NCBI GenBank assembly: GCA_029783825.1
Contig: JAREIK010009572.1
Location: 62,001-126,000 of the forward strand
Direction of reading: 5' to 3'
Length of the DNA: 64,000 nucleotides
Source: Sapria himalayana
Taxonomy: Eukaryota > Streptophyta > Magnoliopsida > Malpighiales > Rafflesiaceae
Numbering within the stretch: position 1 is the stretch's first letter; every line of letters starts with the position of its first letter. The position numbers and the translations under genes were made by a program. Below are positions 23,051 to 35,380 of this stretch, in pieces. The notes below the pieces were generated by a model. The model had not been told where the DNA came from. It saw only the letters and a program-made list of their open reading frames with translations, and did not search any database.

Positions 23051-25460
23051 ATTTTAATTCGATCAGTCCCTTATATAAGGGCTTAGTTTGGGCACATTTA
23101 TTATTGAGTGATATTTTATTTTGGCTTTTTTTTTGGGTTGTTTCTCAAAATGGTGTCAAAGCCAAAACCCTAGTTAGGCAAAAACCATAGGGTTTTATAG
23201 CGAAGCGCACATGCAATGTACTAGTACAGTGAACATGGTGTTGGGTGTTGTATTATCAAGTACAAGAAATGCATTATATGGATGATGAGAAGGGCGTTGT
23301 TACCACAATGCACCAACACATACCCACTGTGTGTGATGAATCATCAATGCCTAATGCGTCGATGGATGGGGGAGAAAGTTTATGCCTAATTTGTGAATTC
23401 AAAGTACCTATTTTGGTATCATATCCGATTTGACTACAATCAGTTTTAAGGAGAATTCTATTTTTTGCAAACCTTAGTATCTGTGCAATAGTTTGTATGT
23501 AGTTTGCATAACATTATCAAACAAATTATTTGATTATATTTTTATTATGAAGTTAGAATTCTAATCATTATTTTATGGAAACTTAAAATTTAAAATTTTG
23601 CATAGTGGGCTATCATAGTGAGGATGTTCATCAATGGTCGGAGGTTGCTAGACTATTCAACAAATGGACCACTCAATAGAGTGATGAAAGAGAAGTAATT
23701 AAAGATTAATTCTTGTCTTTTAGTGTTGATGTGATAGTCTAATAGGTGGAGTTGATATTTGTTTTTTTTTTTGTATGATATGTAAAATTTTGTGAGAATT
23801 TGCAATATCACTATACTCACCTCAAATGACACATATAATAGATGTAATCATTCAACTTATTCGATTGAGAGTGAAAAGTATTATCTAGCCCAAATATGTT
23901 AGTACTCATTTTTCTTAGTTTTCTTGGTTGAATACATAGTTTCTATCAGTATTTATAGTCGAGGCTGAGACTAGAAAGAGAGATATTTTAGAAACTTTCT
24001 ATGTATAATATTTTTATATTTATTGCTCGATGAATTTTTTGGGTTCACAACTATATTTTAGGTGATGAATAATTTTTTAATCAAATTATCGATACATTGC
24101 TGATTAGTTCATTTTAAATGAGGTGAAACATTTTATTTTGCACATGTTAGGAGTCGAAAAAATATTAGCTGCAACAAAGACAGAAATGACACTCTCAAAT
24201 TAGTGTACATGCTGCCCAAAGATTAGTTATATTAGAGATAATTATTGGGAGATATTTATATAGAGATGGTCAAAAGCTCTATAAATAGTAGAGGTTATTT
24301 TCTAGATTTATTTAAGTCCTCACAAAATCTTCTCATCATAAGCTCTGATGAAGCAGATTATTTGGTATTCTTCCCTTGTGGAGCAATAATATGCCTTTCA
24401 TGACCTTTACGTGCTATATCCCTTGTATCTCTTTTTTCTTCCAAGCTCTTTGATTATTAACTTAGGAGCCAAAACATGTATTATAGGTGATTATTATTTT
24501 TTGGTTCTATTTTATTCTTACTTTTAAAATATTGTGATAACTAATGATAATCCTTAAAAAATAATTATATATGATAATATTTTATTTTACTCCTTATTGT
24601 TTTGTGTGTTTTGCTTATTTATAATTATCTATTTTGTTTTTTTTATAAGTTTTTTTTCCAAACTAATTGACGTTTATTTTATTGTCTTCTTTTGATACCT
24701 GTGTATAGGATTGGAAGATTCAGCAGAAAATTTCTTTTGAGACTTTGCATGATAAACTACATATCTTCTTTTATATGATTTAATCTCATGATTGATGTTG
24801 AAGTATATTGAATTCTTTGGTGGTATATTGATATTCTCAACTTAGTTATTTATTATTTACTAAATTGAGAATAATTTATTTTACTCTTAAGGGTATATCA
24901 ATATTGGACTATGAGACATGTTAATTTAAAAAGTATACAAAAGTTTCATATCCTTGATTTCATGTCGCTGTGAGTAAGAATCTATGTGATTTGATATTTT
25001 AGATCTTTGGATAACTAATAGAGATGATACTCAAAAACTTTGAGTATTTGATTACTTTTATTTATGGTTTTTTATGATTTACATAACTATTTTTTGTGTT
25101 AGTTGATAAATTATTTTTTTTATAGATATTTCATAAATGATATTAATATTAATTTGATAAATTAAAAAAATAACAAACAACAATGAATAATAATGTATAA
25201 GACATATTCAATATTTACTATTTGAATTATTAGATTATATATTAGATTTATCATATCTTACACTCACTAAATAAGTTTGCTAAAAGGAAGAATATATATT
25301 TTAGTTGAGATAGCTTGAACATTGTTATTTGAAAGGAGCATTCTGAAGAATTATTGTAAAGATGTAGTTTTAACTATAAACTAGTTCATCATTTGAATGT
25401 CTTCTTATTTTCATTCTTAGTATGTATCTTTGTAAATCTTGTATCCTGAAGAAAATATTG
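23051..25460 (+). pseudogene. Decayed Ty1/copia remnant: primer site to integrase
   Basis: tggtgtcaaagcc at 23151-23163 is close to the copia primer-binding site and follows LTR-like DNA. The leader that follows includes 'gcgcacatgcaatgtac'. About 2.1 kb downstream, frames at about 25230-25460 read LVEIA, TLLFERSILKNYCKDVVLT, corresponding to the integrase passage 'HLLEVARTLLFxxxVPKxYWGDAVLTA'. The gag-protease interval between is not recognisable. The polarity and spacing fit one old element truncated before reverse transcriptase. Confidence 0.5.
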
Positions 25461-26108
25461 CTATAAATCAAATAATTTTGCAACAATTTTTTTTAATTTT
25501 GATTTTAATCTCATGATTACTCTATGAAAACAACAGATGAAGTTATAATCAACACCTATCAACACCTCATATCATAGATGTTTACGTACTTATAATTATT
25601 TATTTATTTATTTAATTCATTATTTTTCTATATAATAATATGATACTTATGTTTTTTTAATGATATTATCTTATTTATAATGATATCAATCTATGTTGGA
25701 ATTGATAGATGTGCTCATTTGAATGAGACTTCTATGACTTATTTTTGATAAAAATTTATTTTTAGTTGTATGCGAGAGTTAACTATGAAGACATGTTCAT
25801 TTGAGAAGATAAATTATCTTAAAATGATATTTATTTTAAGAAGGTTTATTTGGAATTTTGATGTGAATTGTTAAGATATGTTTTCTCTGACCAAGTTGAT
25901 ATCTATACAAATCCTTTTTCTTTGATAACATCCCACAAATGTATAATATACTAGGTAGATATGAAGAATAATTTTGTTCATTATCACTATGAGAAGACTT
26001 TGTTTAAGGATTAAGTATTGAATTGCGAGTAATATAATTAGATGTAATTTATAGTTTAAGGAAGATACTTTATGATATGAAATAATTATTGAAAGTTTGA
26101 TTTGAGAG
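25461..26108. other. Intronic AT-rich DNA, unassigned
   Basis: No coding similarity. It ends in the left copy of the 8-bp duplication gttttaat that belongs to the following hAT element. Confidence 0.5.
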
Positions 26109-26559
26109 GTTTTAATGAGAGATGTCAAATGGGCTTTTTCATGCTAGCACAATCCATTTTTATGTGACTCAGTTGGGCCATTGTGTCGTGTCAGGCACGA
26201 CCTGATAAGGTTGTTGTGCTGTGCCCAGCATGACACTGCTTGTATTTTGGATGGCCTGACAAGGCTAGATTGGCATGAGTTCGGGTAGAATTGAGCCGAG
26301 GCATGCCGGGTTGTGCTAGTTTTTTGATTTTAATTATTATTTTTTACTGATGTAAAATGTAAAATTGCAATTTTTAAATTTTCATTACAAAATGTATGAA
26401 AAATATAATCATATTCGTATGTTACATGTCAAATGTTATATTTGTATGAAATGAAAAAATGATTCACAATGAGTAATGATATCATAAAAATTGATTAATA
26501 AAAATAACAATAATAAAAAAACAAAAAAAAATCATCATTCAAAAATAAAATAACACTTG

Positions 26560-28110
26560 TCAAGGTCAATCACAATGTCATCATTATAATCATGTAAGCA
26601 TCTGATGATATCATTATTTGTGAGCTTAATTATTTCAAAGTTTCATGAGTCATTATTTGCAAGAAACTCCTGCGCTCTTATTTCAACTTGATCTTAAATG
26701 TCTAACCTTGAATCCTTCTAATCCCAGCAACTCCTTTCAACCCTAGATGCCCAACACCACTTGCATATGCACCTGAGTACAATGCAAGTGGTGAGTGGGT
26801 ATACAGACAAACACATATTTGCCGTGTCATTAAAATTTTTTAAGGAATTTTATAAAAAAAATCTTGTAATTCAGTTAATGTCATCAATAATAAGTTTGTT
26901 ACTCTTACTATTGATATAGTTGAATATCACGTTTTCGTATCCAACACATGACTTTAACAACAAGTATAATTCTAATATTGTTTCAAATCTTTTTGGAATT
27001 TTTTTTAGACCTTAAAATAAATATAGACTACCAAACTCTTGTTGTATGTCAGACATCTAAAAAATTTTAGTGTGTTTCGTATTTTTTTTAATATAGGGAA
27101 AATAAGTTTCATCCCTACTTCTACTATCAAATTAATAATGTGATATATGCACTTAACATAAAAAATTGCATCAATAGTCTACTGCTAATAGTCTTAATAA
27201 ACATATTAATATCTACTTCATTATTATATACATTATTAAATATGATACTAAATAGTTTATTATCAACATGATAATCTCTAAATATTTTTATCTCATCATG
27301 CACTTATATATGACAGGGTCATCATGAGGATGAAAAATCTTTAAATTTTTTTATTAAATTTTTATTTAAAATCTACATAGTAGGTGGTGAGACATATAAA
27401 AGATGCATCATTGTGACTTATTCAGATATCGGACATCACAAATACTACTTTATTATATTTATAAAATTTAGTAATTATTAATAATTTTTTAATTTATTAT
27501 ATTTAATAATATCATTCCTACAAGTAGATGTAGGAATTTTATGATAAGCTGGTTGGAAGTAGTTATGCATGATGTTGATAATCTCATAATTATCTAAAAA
27601 TCTAATCGGAAGACTTATGATGATAATTAGTTTGACCATTGTCTTTCCTCTCAAAATCATTATGATATACGAATAGTGTCAAAGAAGCTTAATTAGATCC
27701 AGTTTTAAAAATCTCATTGCTTTTGCTCAGGTAGATATGTCTAGGATTTAATATATCATATTTTTTAGTGCTTTGATCAGTACATTTCTTTAGGTACATT
27801 GATTGACATGTCTCTTTAGATACATAATTTCATAAATACTCTTACATGTATATATTTTTTTATAATATTTACATCATGTCGATTCTTCGTCTACATTACA
27901 AGTATTTTTATTTTTTTAATATTAAAGTGAGTCTAAACTATATATATTTTTTTCTAGTTTTTTATTTTTTAGACATTTGAGTTTGAGTCGCAACCATGGA
28001 AGAAAAAAATAGTTTCAGCCTCATTCCTTTCCATAGGATTATCATTATTATGTAACTCTAAATCTAAATTAATATTATTTTCGTTATACTCACTATTAAT
28101 TTAATTTTTA
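26560..28110 (-). pseudogene. hAT family A transposase pseudogene
   Basis: Minus-strand reading at 27163-27122 gives FYVKCIYHIINLIV, the hAT pattern 'FHxRCxxHIxNLxV'. Upstream, at about 28100-27960, is an acidic/basic N-terminal segment. The same arrangement, with matching words in 'gacatttgagtttgagtc' and 'aggattatcattattat', occurs at about 63480-63620 in another copy. The C-terminal SSVAS-type dimerisation motif is not clearly readable here. Many stops are present and it is not functional. Confidence 0.65.
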
Positions 28111-28706
28111 TATTTTATTCTTTATAATTTTAACTATATAAAAAAAAGACAATATTTGATTAATATTCTAGACTAGAGATGAGACATATAAAGTTGTAGC
28201 CTGCACCCCAGCCCCCGATCCAACAACAATATGAAACAAGAAAAAAAACTTAAACATGTAACTTTAAATTGAATTAAAGTTCAAACTTTAAAGTTTAAGC
28301 TTAAAAAATATAATAAAAAAACAGCGACAACAGAGAATATAAAAGATGAATCTTAGAGAGTAAGAGTAGAGAGCTGAGATTTAAAATAAAATTGAGAATA
28401 TAAAACTTAAAAATTATAATCTATATTTATAGATTTTTTTTTATTAAAAATTCATATTTATTTTTAATTTTTTAATAATTTTTTTTAATTTTTAAGAGGG
28501 CCGAAAATCGAAAACCAATTGGATTTCTATCCTAGCCATTGGAATAAAATCAAACTGCAAAGATTGTCAATTATAAAAATATAATTAATAATTTTTTTTC
28601 ATATTTTGACTTTTAGCATTGGAGATGTAGGTTGGGTGTGGGTTGGGTTCGAGCATTTGGCTTTTGTGTTCTCCAGTGTGGTGCGGCTAGGTGGTGTGCC
28701 CACCAC

Positions 28707-29638
28707 CTAAGAAGCACGGGCACGGACACGGACACAGACACGGGGATACGACACGGCAGGATATGGGGACACGGTAAATTCTAAAAAACTAGGATACGGA
28801 TACGGCTAGGATACGGCATAATAAAAAAATAAAAATAAAAATAAAAATTATTAATTATAAATATTAGGTATTTTATAATATTTATTAAATTAAATTAAAT
28901 TAAATTAAAATATTATATTATATATAATAAATATATATTATTTATTTTATAAAATAAAAATATTTTATTTTATTTTATAAGATAATATTTATATTTATTT
29001 TATTTTATAAAATAATATTTTTTAATTATATTATATAAAAATATATTTTTTTTATTTTATTTTATAAAAATACTTTATTTTATGCCCCTACCTCTCCCCT
29101 CAAGTACGCCCGCCCGCCCCTGCCTCTCCTCTCAATCACGCCTGCCCCTACCTCTCCTCTCAATCAAGCCCGCCCGCCCGCCCGCCAGCCGGCCCGCCTG
29201 CCCCTGCCTTTCCCCTCAATCACGCCCGCCCGCCCCTGCCTCTCCCCTCAAATCACGCCACCCCTACCTCTCCCCTCAAATCACGCCACCCCTACCTCTC
29301 CCCTCAAATCGCGCTGCCCCTTCCTCTCCCCTCAAATCGCGTCGTCCCTTCCTCTTCCCTCAAATTGTGCCACCCCTTCCTTTCCCCTCAAATCGCGCCC
29401 GCTCCTACCTATCCCTCAAATCGTGCCCGCTCCTGCCTATCCCTCAAATCGCGCCCTTCCCCTGCCAGTGCCTAACGTTGACCACCAACGTCGTCGGACA
29501 TCGGGCACTATAGACGTGGATATGGCTGCCGACGCAACCATCCGATACGCCACGTGGCATATCGGACACGTATCCGTGCCGTGTCCAGGTGTCAGACACG
29601 TGGACATGACTACAGTGAGCCATGTCTGTGCTTCCTTG
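28707..29638 (+). mobile_element. Non-autonomous hAT family B element nested in a family A element
   Basis: It begins CTAAGAAGCACGGGCACGG and ends GCCATGTCTGTGCTTCCTTG. A perfect 8-bp target duplication, cccaccac, lies at 28699-28706 and 29639-29646. It carries the family B left motif (gatacggatacggctaggatacgg), a long AT tract, a 28-bp minisatellite and a G-box palindrome variant near 29545-29562. It is the inverted relative of the element at 10501-11619, to which its ends are most similar. No transposase. Confidence 0.94.
29082..29465. repeat. 28-bp C-rich minisatellite, about 13 copies
   Basis: Unit cctctcccctcaaatcgcgctgcccctt and variants, the complement of the unit at 10742-11265. The first few copies are irregular, with (gccc)n expansions around 29110-29200. 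A 143-codon Pro-rich open frame across it is a repeat artefact. Confidence 0.88.
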
Positions 29639-30024
29639 CCCACCACCCCAATTGAGCTTCGAGCCGACACATGGCAGGGTTAGGATGAGCTCATGGTAAG
29701 CTCAGCTTGACCCTGTCGCATGACATCATCATCTAGAGCCAGCTCTCGTTGGCCCGGTGCTGATAGGAGACAATGTCGAGGTTGGGGGTGGAGGCCCTGT
29801 TTGGTTGAGTTTCAATTTTATTCTATTATAAAACTAAAAAACCCACGTGGCGGGGCAAGTTTCATTAATAAAACCCATCCTGCCACGTGGTGATGTGTTT
29901 TGATTACTACATGTCACAATTTACCGTTATTGGGAAGTAGGTGGGCCGAGCACCATATTCTCGGTAATTTGTAATCCTTTGGGTTACTTCTCGCGGGCTA
30001 GTAGATCGTGCCAACAGACTAGGC

Positions 30025-31907
30025 TAAAGTTATTAAATGGGCTGGGATAGACTGGGCCAACCTGATTTTTGGTGGCTCAACTGGGCCATTGTGCCGTGAC
30101 TGGCATGGCACGGTCTAGTTAATATTAATAGTTAATTGTAAAATTAAATAAATAATTAATTTTTCAAATTTTATTATATTAAATTTAATAAAACATAAAG
30201 TTTATTATAATAAACAATTAAAATTTTAAAATTAAATTTGTATGAATTAATAAAACTTAAATATTAATAAAAACCAATGCAAAATACAAATCACAATAAA
30301 TTAATATTCAAGCATCAATCCTCAAACTTAAAGTAATATTACTAATATAAAATAAACAAAGATAAAGATAATGTAAATGAGTAAATCTAATATCAGACAT
30401 CAATGACTCAATCTGCCAATCGTCAGCGTCTTCAATCGTTAATTATTCTCAATATCATTATCACACAGATCATCATCAGTAACTAATTCCTTTACTTTTA
30501 TTGCAGTACTAGCATGATCTTAGATGTCCAAGCTCGAATCTTTCTAATCTTTCATGCATGCTAATACCTTAACAAAATATGACCATAATCTAGATCTCAT
30601 ATCCGAAATAATATTTACTGCAATAGAAAAAATAGACTCGATACTATGCTTGACACTGGAAGAGTCAATAGATTCCATATCATCTTAGATAGTACGGGAT
30701 AAGTGTACTCATATAATTTCCATTATTATAATATATCAAGTTTCTTATTATCGGAATATAATAGGATTGAGTAGTAATCGGTATATAAGTATCGAGATAG
30801 TTCTTTTCCTATTCATCGATCTATCCTGTCATTTTTCACTTACTATCTGAATGAAAAAGTTATCATATCCGAATATGATATCAATGTCTGTACTTGGATT
30901 CTCACTAGTATTACCACCATACCTAATATCATAGTATGTAATGTGCTCTGTCAACTTCTAATGAATGAACCTTTTAGGTGGGTCTTCCTAGTTCATTCAT
31001 GAGGATATGTATGTCAAAACGTTCCCTTCCCTTTTTCCCATAACCCTAATGTTCATGCATGTATCTATATAATAAAGAGATGAAATGGTGGACTAGTACT
31101 TTAAGTACTTAGTTCCTATCTCTATTATCATATCGTTAAGTGTCAGATCATCTCGAAATTTCCTAAACATGTTTCTAATATTGCATATGTACCTGAGTAC
31201 AATGCAAGTTGTGTGAATATAAACTGACGAACACATGTTTATCGTGTTATAAAAAATTTTTAGAAATTTCATAAATAAAATTCTTGTAGCCTAGTCAGTG
31301 TCATCAATAATAAGTTCGTTATTTTTATTATTGACATAGTCGGATATCACGTGTTCGTATCCAACACATAACTCTTTCATTATGTATGTGTAATTTCAAT
31401 CATGTCTCTCATCCTATTAGAATTTCTTCTTCTTAAGAAAATTATACTTTTTTAATTTTTTTTAATAAAAAATAGGCAGAATCCTTAGGACCATCAATTT
31501 CTGTATCATAGTTATTGGAGATGAAATTTAATGCCTTAGATTTGAATTTTTAAATTTTCTTGAACCGTTGGGTCGGTTCGAAAATCGAACCGATACTAAT
31601 GGTCCAAAGTTCTAGAAGCTTCGGCTTCATAAACCATTGGGCTTGGGGTTGGGGGTCGTGGAAAAAATGATCGTAGGATTGGTTACGGGCCCAATTGAAT
31701 TTGGATCCATCTGGAATCTGGCTTCGGAGTGGGGATGGGTCGGGACTCGGATCACCATTCGTTTAATTATGAGAATTTGTACCGACGGGCCATGGTACCG
31801 GGTCATGCCTGGTCCAACATGTTGCTTAGTAGACCCAGGCATGGCACGACACTAGCCATGCCGTGAGCAGGCCCGGTACGGGCTACATAGCCTATTTGAC
31901 ACCTCTA
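30025..31907 (-). mobile_element. hAT family A deletion derivative, nested
   Basis: The left end is TAAAGTTATTAAATGGGCTGG at 30025. The right end, complement of TAGAGGTGTCAAATAGGC, finishes at 31907. Flanks gactaggc (30017-30024) and ggcaagac (31908-31915) agree at only five of eight bases, so the duplication is decayed or the left end is a few bases off. The interior keeps only the C-terminal half of the transposase relic, so it is an internal deletion derivative (1.9 kb). The right subterminal region is GC-rich (cggtacgggctacatagcc). Confidence 0.72.
30420..31400 (-). pseudogene. Partial hAT family A transposase pseudogene
   Basis: At about 30655-30590 the minus strand reads ESIFSIAVNIISDMRSRLW, the dimerisation segment homologous to that at 9840. 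The stretch 30960-31370 is collinear with 10150-10500 plus 11620-11680. It contains the uninterrupted 'atcaataataagttcgttatt' that is split by an insertion in the other copy. The N-terminal half, including the HIxNLxV segment, is missing. Confidence 0.65.
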
Positions 31908-32090
31908 GGCAAGACATGTGGGTTGTGCCCGGAAGGAGACAATTACCTCATGCCCAACACGACACGATCCATGCCTTGGGCTGGTTGTACCCAGGTTCAG
32001 ACACAATTCTGGACTATGCTGTGTAAGGCTAGGCATGACTCAGTAATGTCATGCCCGGGCTGCTCGCCCTACTTTACACCTAGTTTTAAT

Positions 32091-34327
32091 TAATAGTTAT
32101 ATCTTTTCATTTGTACTTATGTATTATAATAATTTTCTTATTTCTGAGAAGAGTTCTATTGATATGATGATTTTGCTTATTATGTATATAAATAATATTT
32201 TGATTATTAGAGATTATGAGTTGAGAATCATATGATTTAAGAAATATCTCATCATCATTCTAGAAAATAACGTTCGGAGAGTCATATACTTTTTGAGATA
32301 TTTGTGATTTACTCAGTGAGATATATATTTTTGTTATATATGCGATATATAATTGATATTTTGATAAAGTTAAATCTTTTGAGTTAAATTGTAGTATATA
32401 TTTTGATTGATTTATATAATATTTTTTCATGTGAGATGTGGTTATTGAAAGAATTATAGACAAGATATATATTATGACAATCACTAGATCAAATATTATT
32501 TGTGCGATTAGTTTAACTAGTTGTTTCATAGATTCTGCTCAATAAGTTTAGTTAGTTGTTTTATAAATTAGACTCAATGATTTTTTTTCGATATAATTTT
32601 TTGCATGATGAGACATATGAAGAAATCTATATGATTCTGAATTTATTTCCAAGATAATGAGCATTTATAGTTAGTACTTAGCTGAGTACTTTCATTCTAG
32701 TAGACCATCAATTTCTATTGAGAAGAGGTTAACTTTAAATTTTTGTATATTTTTGGTCTTAAGTTAGTCTCTTGTAATTTAAGATAGATGAATATACTAT
32801 GTAAATGCATACTTAAGTGCAATGAATATAATTATTTATTAGATGTCTTGAATCAAACCAATTTATTAGGAGGTTGGATTTTTATTTTTTTTTAACAATT
32901 CTTTAATGTATTAGTTAGTTAATGAAATATCTAATCTTCAATGTAATATTTAATTAACATATAAAATATATAACTGTAGTCTATTTCTTTTTTAAGGATA
33001 AAATTAATAAAGAGATCGTTGTTATAGTTTTTATTCAGATAATAAGTCAACTATCATATATTTTTATGAAATTTTGGAAAAAATGTCAATTTATATTCAT
33101 TTCTCTAAATTTAAAAATTTTTTTTAAATTTTTACACATCAGCTTTAGGAGAGTGTTGCAGTTTCAATTTAATTTTAGTTTGCATGTTTTTATTTTTAGG
33201 AGAGGGTTGTCTTTTTTTTTCCAAGTATATAAGGGCTCCTCCTATACATCTATGATATTTCATTTTTAAATAGTGAGTATATTTATTGTTCTGCTTTAAT
33301 TTCAACAATTTGTGTGGATGATCAAATGATAATTTTAATTTGAGATATTCTCACATATAAAATCTCTAGGTATATTCAAATTTTTATTGGGATTGACATT
33401 TTCAGATTTTACATTTGAATAATTTTTATTTATTTTTTTGTTGTGTCAGAGGTACTCTGAAGTTTTTTCGAGATAAGTTGTTTTTTCTTAATCATGATTC
33501 ATGTCAAGTTTGTGAGTGATTGTATGCGGCACCAACAAATTGTTGTTGCTGAAACTCGGGGAATCACAATATGTTATCATAATCTTTTTGTCAAATATTT
33601 AATAAAAAGATTACCACGTGTATGTGGTACCTTTGGCTGTGGGGATTTTTTTTTGGAGTTGCTTGTGTGTGTGTGTGTGTGCATGTGCATGCACATGTGC
33701 TATCAAACTATTTCTTTTCTCTTAGAAGTAGCTTAAAATTATTGAAAATCAAGATGTAGCACATTATATCTTGTATTACTTGCGAGATCATGTTGTGGTC
33801 CATGTTATGAGTTATCCGTGAGCAATTTAACATCATTTGAACTTTGTTTTAATGATTGTATTTTGAAGCACATCAGAGAATATTGAAGCATAACTGATTC
33901 ACCGTCCTCAAACTTTATTGCCGGATGAGTTTGAATCAATTTTTTTCTTAGAATTAGCAATATGTTTCATTGTTGATCACACACAATGTCTCCTGATTGT
34001 GTTTTTGGCATGTGATGTGAAGCCATTGTGATGCAAATCTGAGCTAGCATCGTATGATTGATGCTTCTGTTCATGGAAAATGATTTCTGAACCTCTCATT
34101 GATTTTGTAGCAGCATTCAATGGCAGAATTGGGTTATCCAATAGGGAAGCCACAATAGTTCAGTGCATTTTGCTTTATATCGTTGTTAGACATTTAGAAA
34201 ATTTGAATGCATGTGTCCATAGTTATTAAAGGTATCCCTTAGATGCTAATTGGAAAAAACACCTCCTTAAATAACTCTTCTTGTGTCCATGTTCCTTTAG
34301 AGAAATTAATTGTTGCTTTATTTTCAG
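32091..34327. other. TAF1 intron, 3' part, unassigned
   Basis: No coding similarity. A (GT)n microsatellite lies at about 33665-33681. Short open frames at 33066-33736 have no recognisable domain. The last bases, ttgctttattttcag, form a good pyrimidine tract and acceptor for the exon at 34328. Confidence 0.5.
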
Positions 34328-35380
34328 ATAAATATAAAAATATGAAGCTTCTTGATGTCGTCGAAGAAGATGAAAAGTCTTTTTTAAGAGGCCGTTGTAG
34401 TTTGATTCTGCCATCACAGTCGCGATGTGTTCCGCCCAATGTTACTTTTTTGCCTGATATTCCACAGTCAAAATCATTTGCTGCTGCGCTTCAAGATGAT
34501 CCAAAAGAGGAGCATTGGGTTGTTGCAGAACCCCTAAACAGTGATTCAAGTAATATTTTTCCAGGATGGCCATCATCATGGCATTCAGTTATTTATTCTC
34601 TTGATCAGCTAGATTGGGAAGATCAAATTTTATGGGACAATTTAGCAGTAGACGGTCACCTTTTGAACAGGGCAGGATCCACTATCATTGGAGAAGCTGA
34701 AGGACGGTCCTGGTTTGGAGATCTTTGCCTAGAGGTCCCAATGGAGATGAATGAGAAAGATAGCTGCCTCTCTCCCATAGATCTCCAATCCTCCAGGATT
34801 CCGTAAGTTCTCAACATCCATCAAGGCCTAAAACCACAGTGCGTTTGGTACACTGTCATCCCCAACTTTTGAGGTTAGAATGTTGTCCTGGGGCAATGAT
34901 GGATTTTCAAATTGAAGATGCAATTGATAATAAGATGGTTGCAGAGCCATCCTCAAATGGTTTTTTAATGCAATCCAACCAATCCCGCCTCCCAACATTT
35001 AAAATGATGGAAGAATCATGGTTAGGTGGCATCATTTGGGATCCTCCTCTCAAGGCCATTGAAAATTGCAGGCTAATTCTTGATCTTCAGGATGAGCGCA
35101 TGTTTTTCCAAAATTTAGATAAGGCTAATAATGAAGATCTTCAGCCTCATTCTGGGGCTATGTTTGTCCCAAAATCCCTCGGCAATGGTGTTGCCCCGTT
35201 TTCGTATCATGGATGTCTTTGTGATTGGAAATTCAATATTGCCAATGATAAGTTCTACGCAAACAATAAAATTTCTCAGGAGTTACAATCAAATTTCACT
35301 AAATGGGCTGCATTTGGGTTCAAGATTCATCATTCTGCTCCTGCTATCAAGTTACAAACACAGAAAGTGAAGTTGAGCAA
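34328..35380 (+). CDS. TAF1: TAF1 large internal exon with a 1-nt frameshift
   Basis: This exon continues TAF1 between the N-terminal conserved block and the ubiquitin-like domain. Conserved plant TAF1 segments are readable in order: DKYKNMKLLDVVEED (34327 on), LFPGWPSSWHS-like FPGWPSSWHSVIYSLDQLDW (about 34558), SWFGDLCLEVPMEMNEKD (about 34709), VHCHPQLLRLE, IIWDPP, LILDLQDERMFF, KFNIANDKFY and APAIKLQTQKVKLS at the end. The first part reads in one frame to SSR at about 34796. The rest reads one base back (DSVSSQHPSRPKTT). Exon length plus one base is 2+3x350+2, exactly matching the neighbouring phases, which points to loss of one G in an original agggatt. The donor is gtatga at 35381. The frameshift truncates the protein if real; a sequence error is the alternative. 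Confidence 0.85.

Larger units (their letters stand above)
26117..32082 (-). mobile_element. hAT family A transposon carrying two nested hAT insertions
   Basis: The left end is GAGAGATGTCAAATGGGC at 26117 and the right end ...CCCTACTTTACACCTA finishes at 32082. A perfect 8-bp target duplication, gttttaat, flanks it at 26109-26116 and 32083-32090. The left half contains a minus-strand family A transposase relic (about 26560-28110). A family B element is inserted at 28707-29638 and a second, shorter family A element at 30025-31907. Without them the host element is about 3.1 kb, close to the other long copies. The right terminal 175 bp (31908-32082) is again GC-rich. Confidence 0.88.
8280..34327 (+). 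other. TAF1: Giant TAF1 intron (26,048 bp)
   Basis: The donor is gtatgatatg after 8279 and the acceptor is gctttattttcag before 34328. Phase 1 on both sides regenerates one uninterrupted conserved protein segment, so no exon is expected between. The intron is packed with hAT and copia copies, annotated separately. Transcript evidence has not been seen, so the intron is inferred from splice sites and phase. Confidence 0.75.

Noticed and set aside
29082..29513. 143-codon proline-rich open frame
   Set aside because: It is an uninterrupted translation of the C-rich 28-bp minisatellite, with no start context, domain or conservation beyond the repeat.
29790..29830. ggccctgtttggttgag, like a PIF/Harbinger (Tourist) MITE end
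   Set aside because: No matching inverted right end or 3-bp target duplication was found nearby, so one end alone is not enough to call an element.
34803..34839. A 37-bp intron (gtaagt...acag) explaining the TAF1 frame change
   Set aside because: It is far shorter than plant introns, and the skipped bases encode the conserved-looking DSVSSQHPSRPKTT in the shifted frame, so a one-base deletion is simpler.
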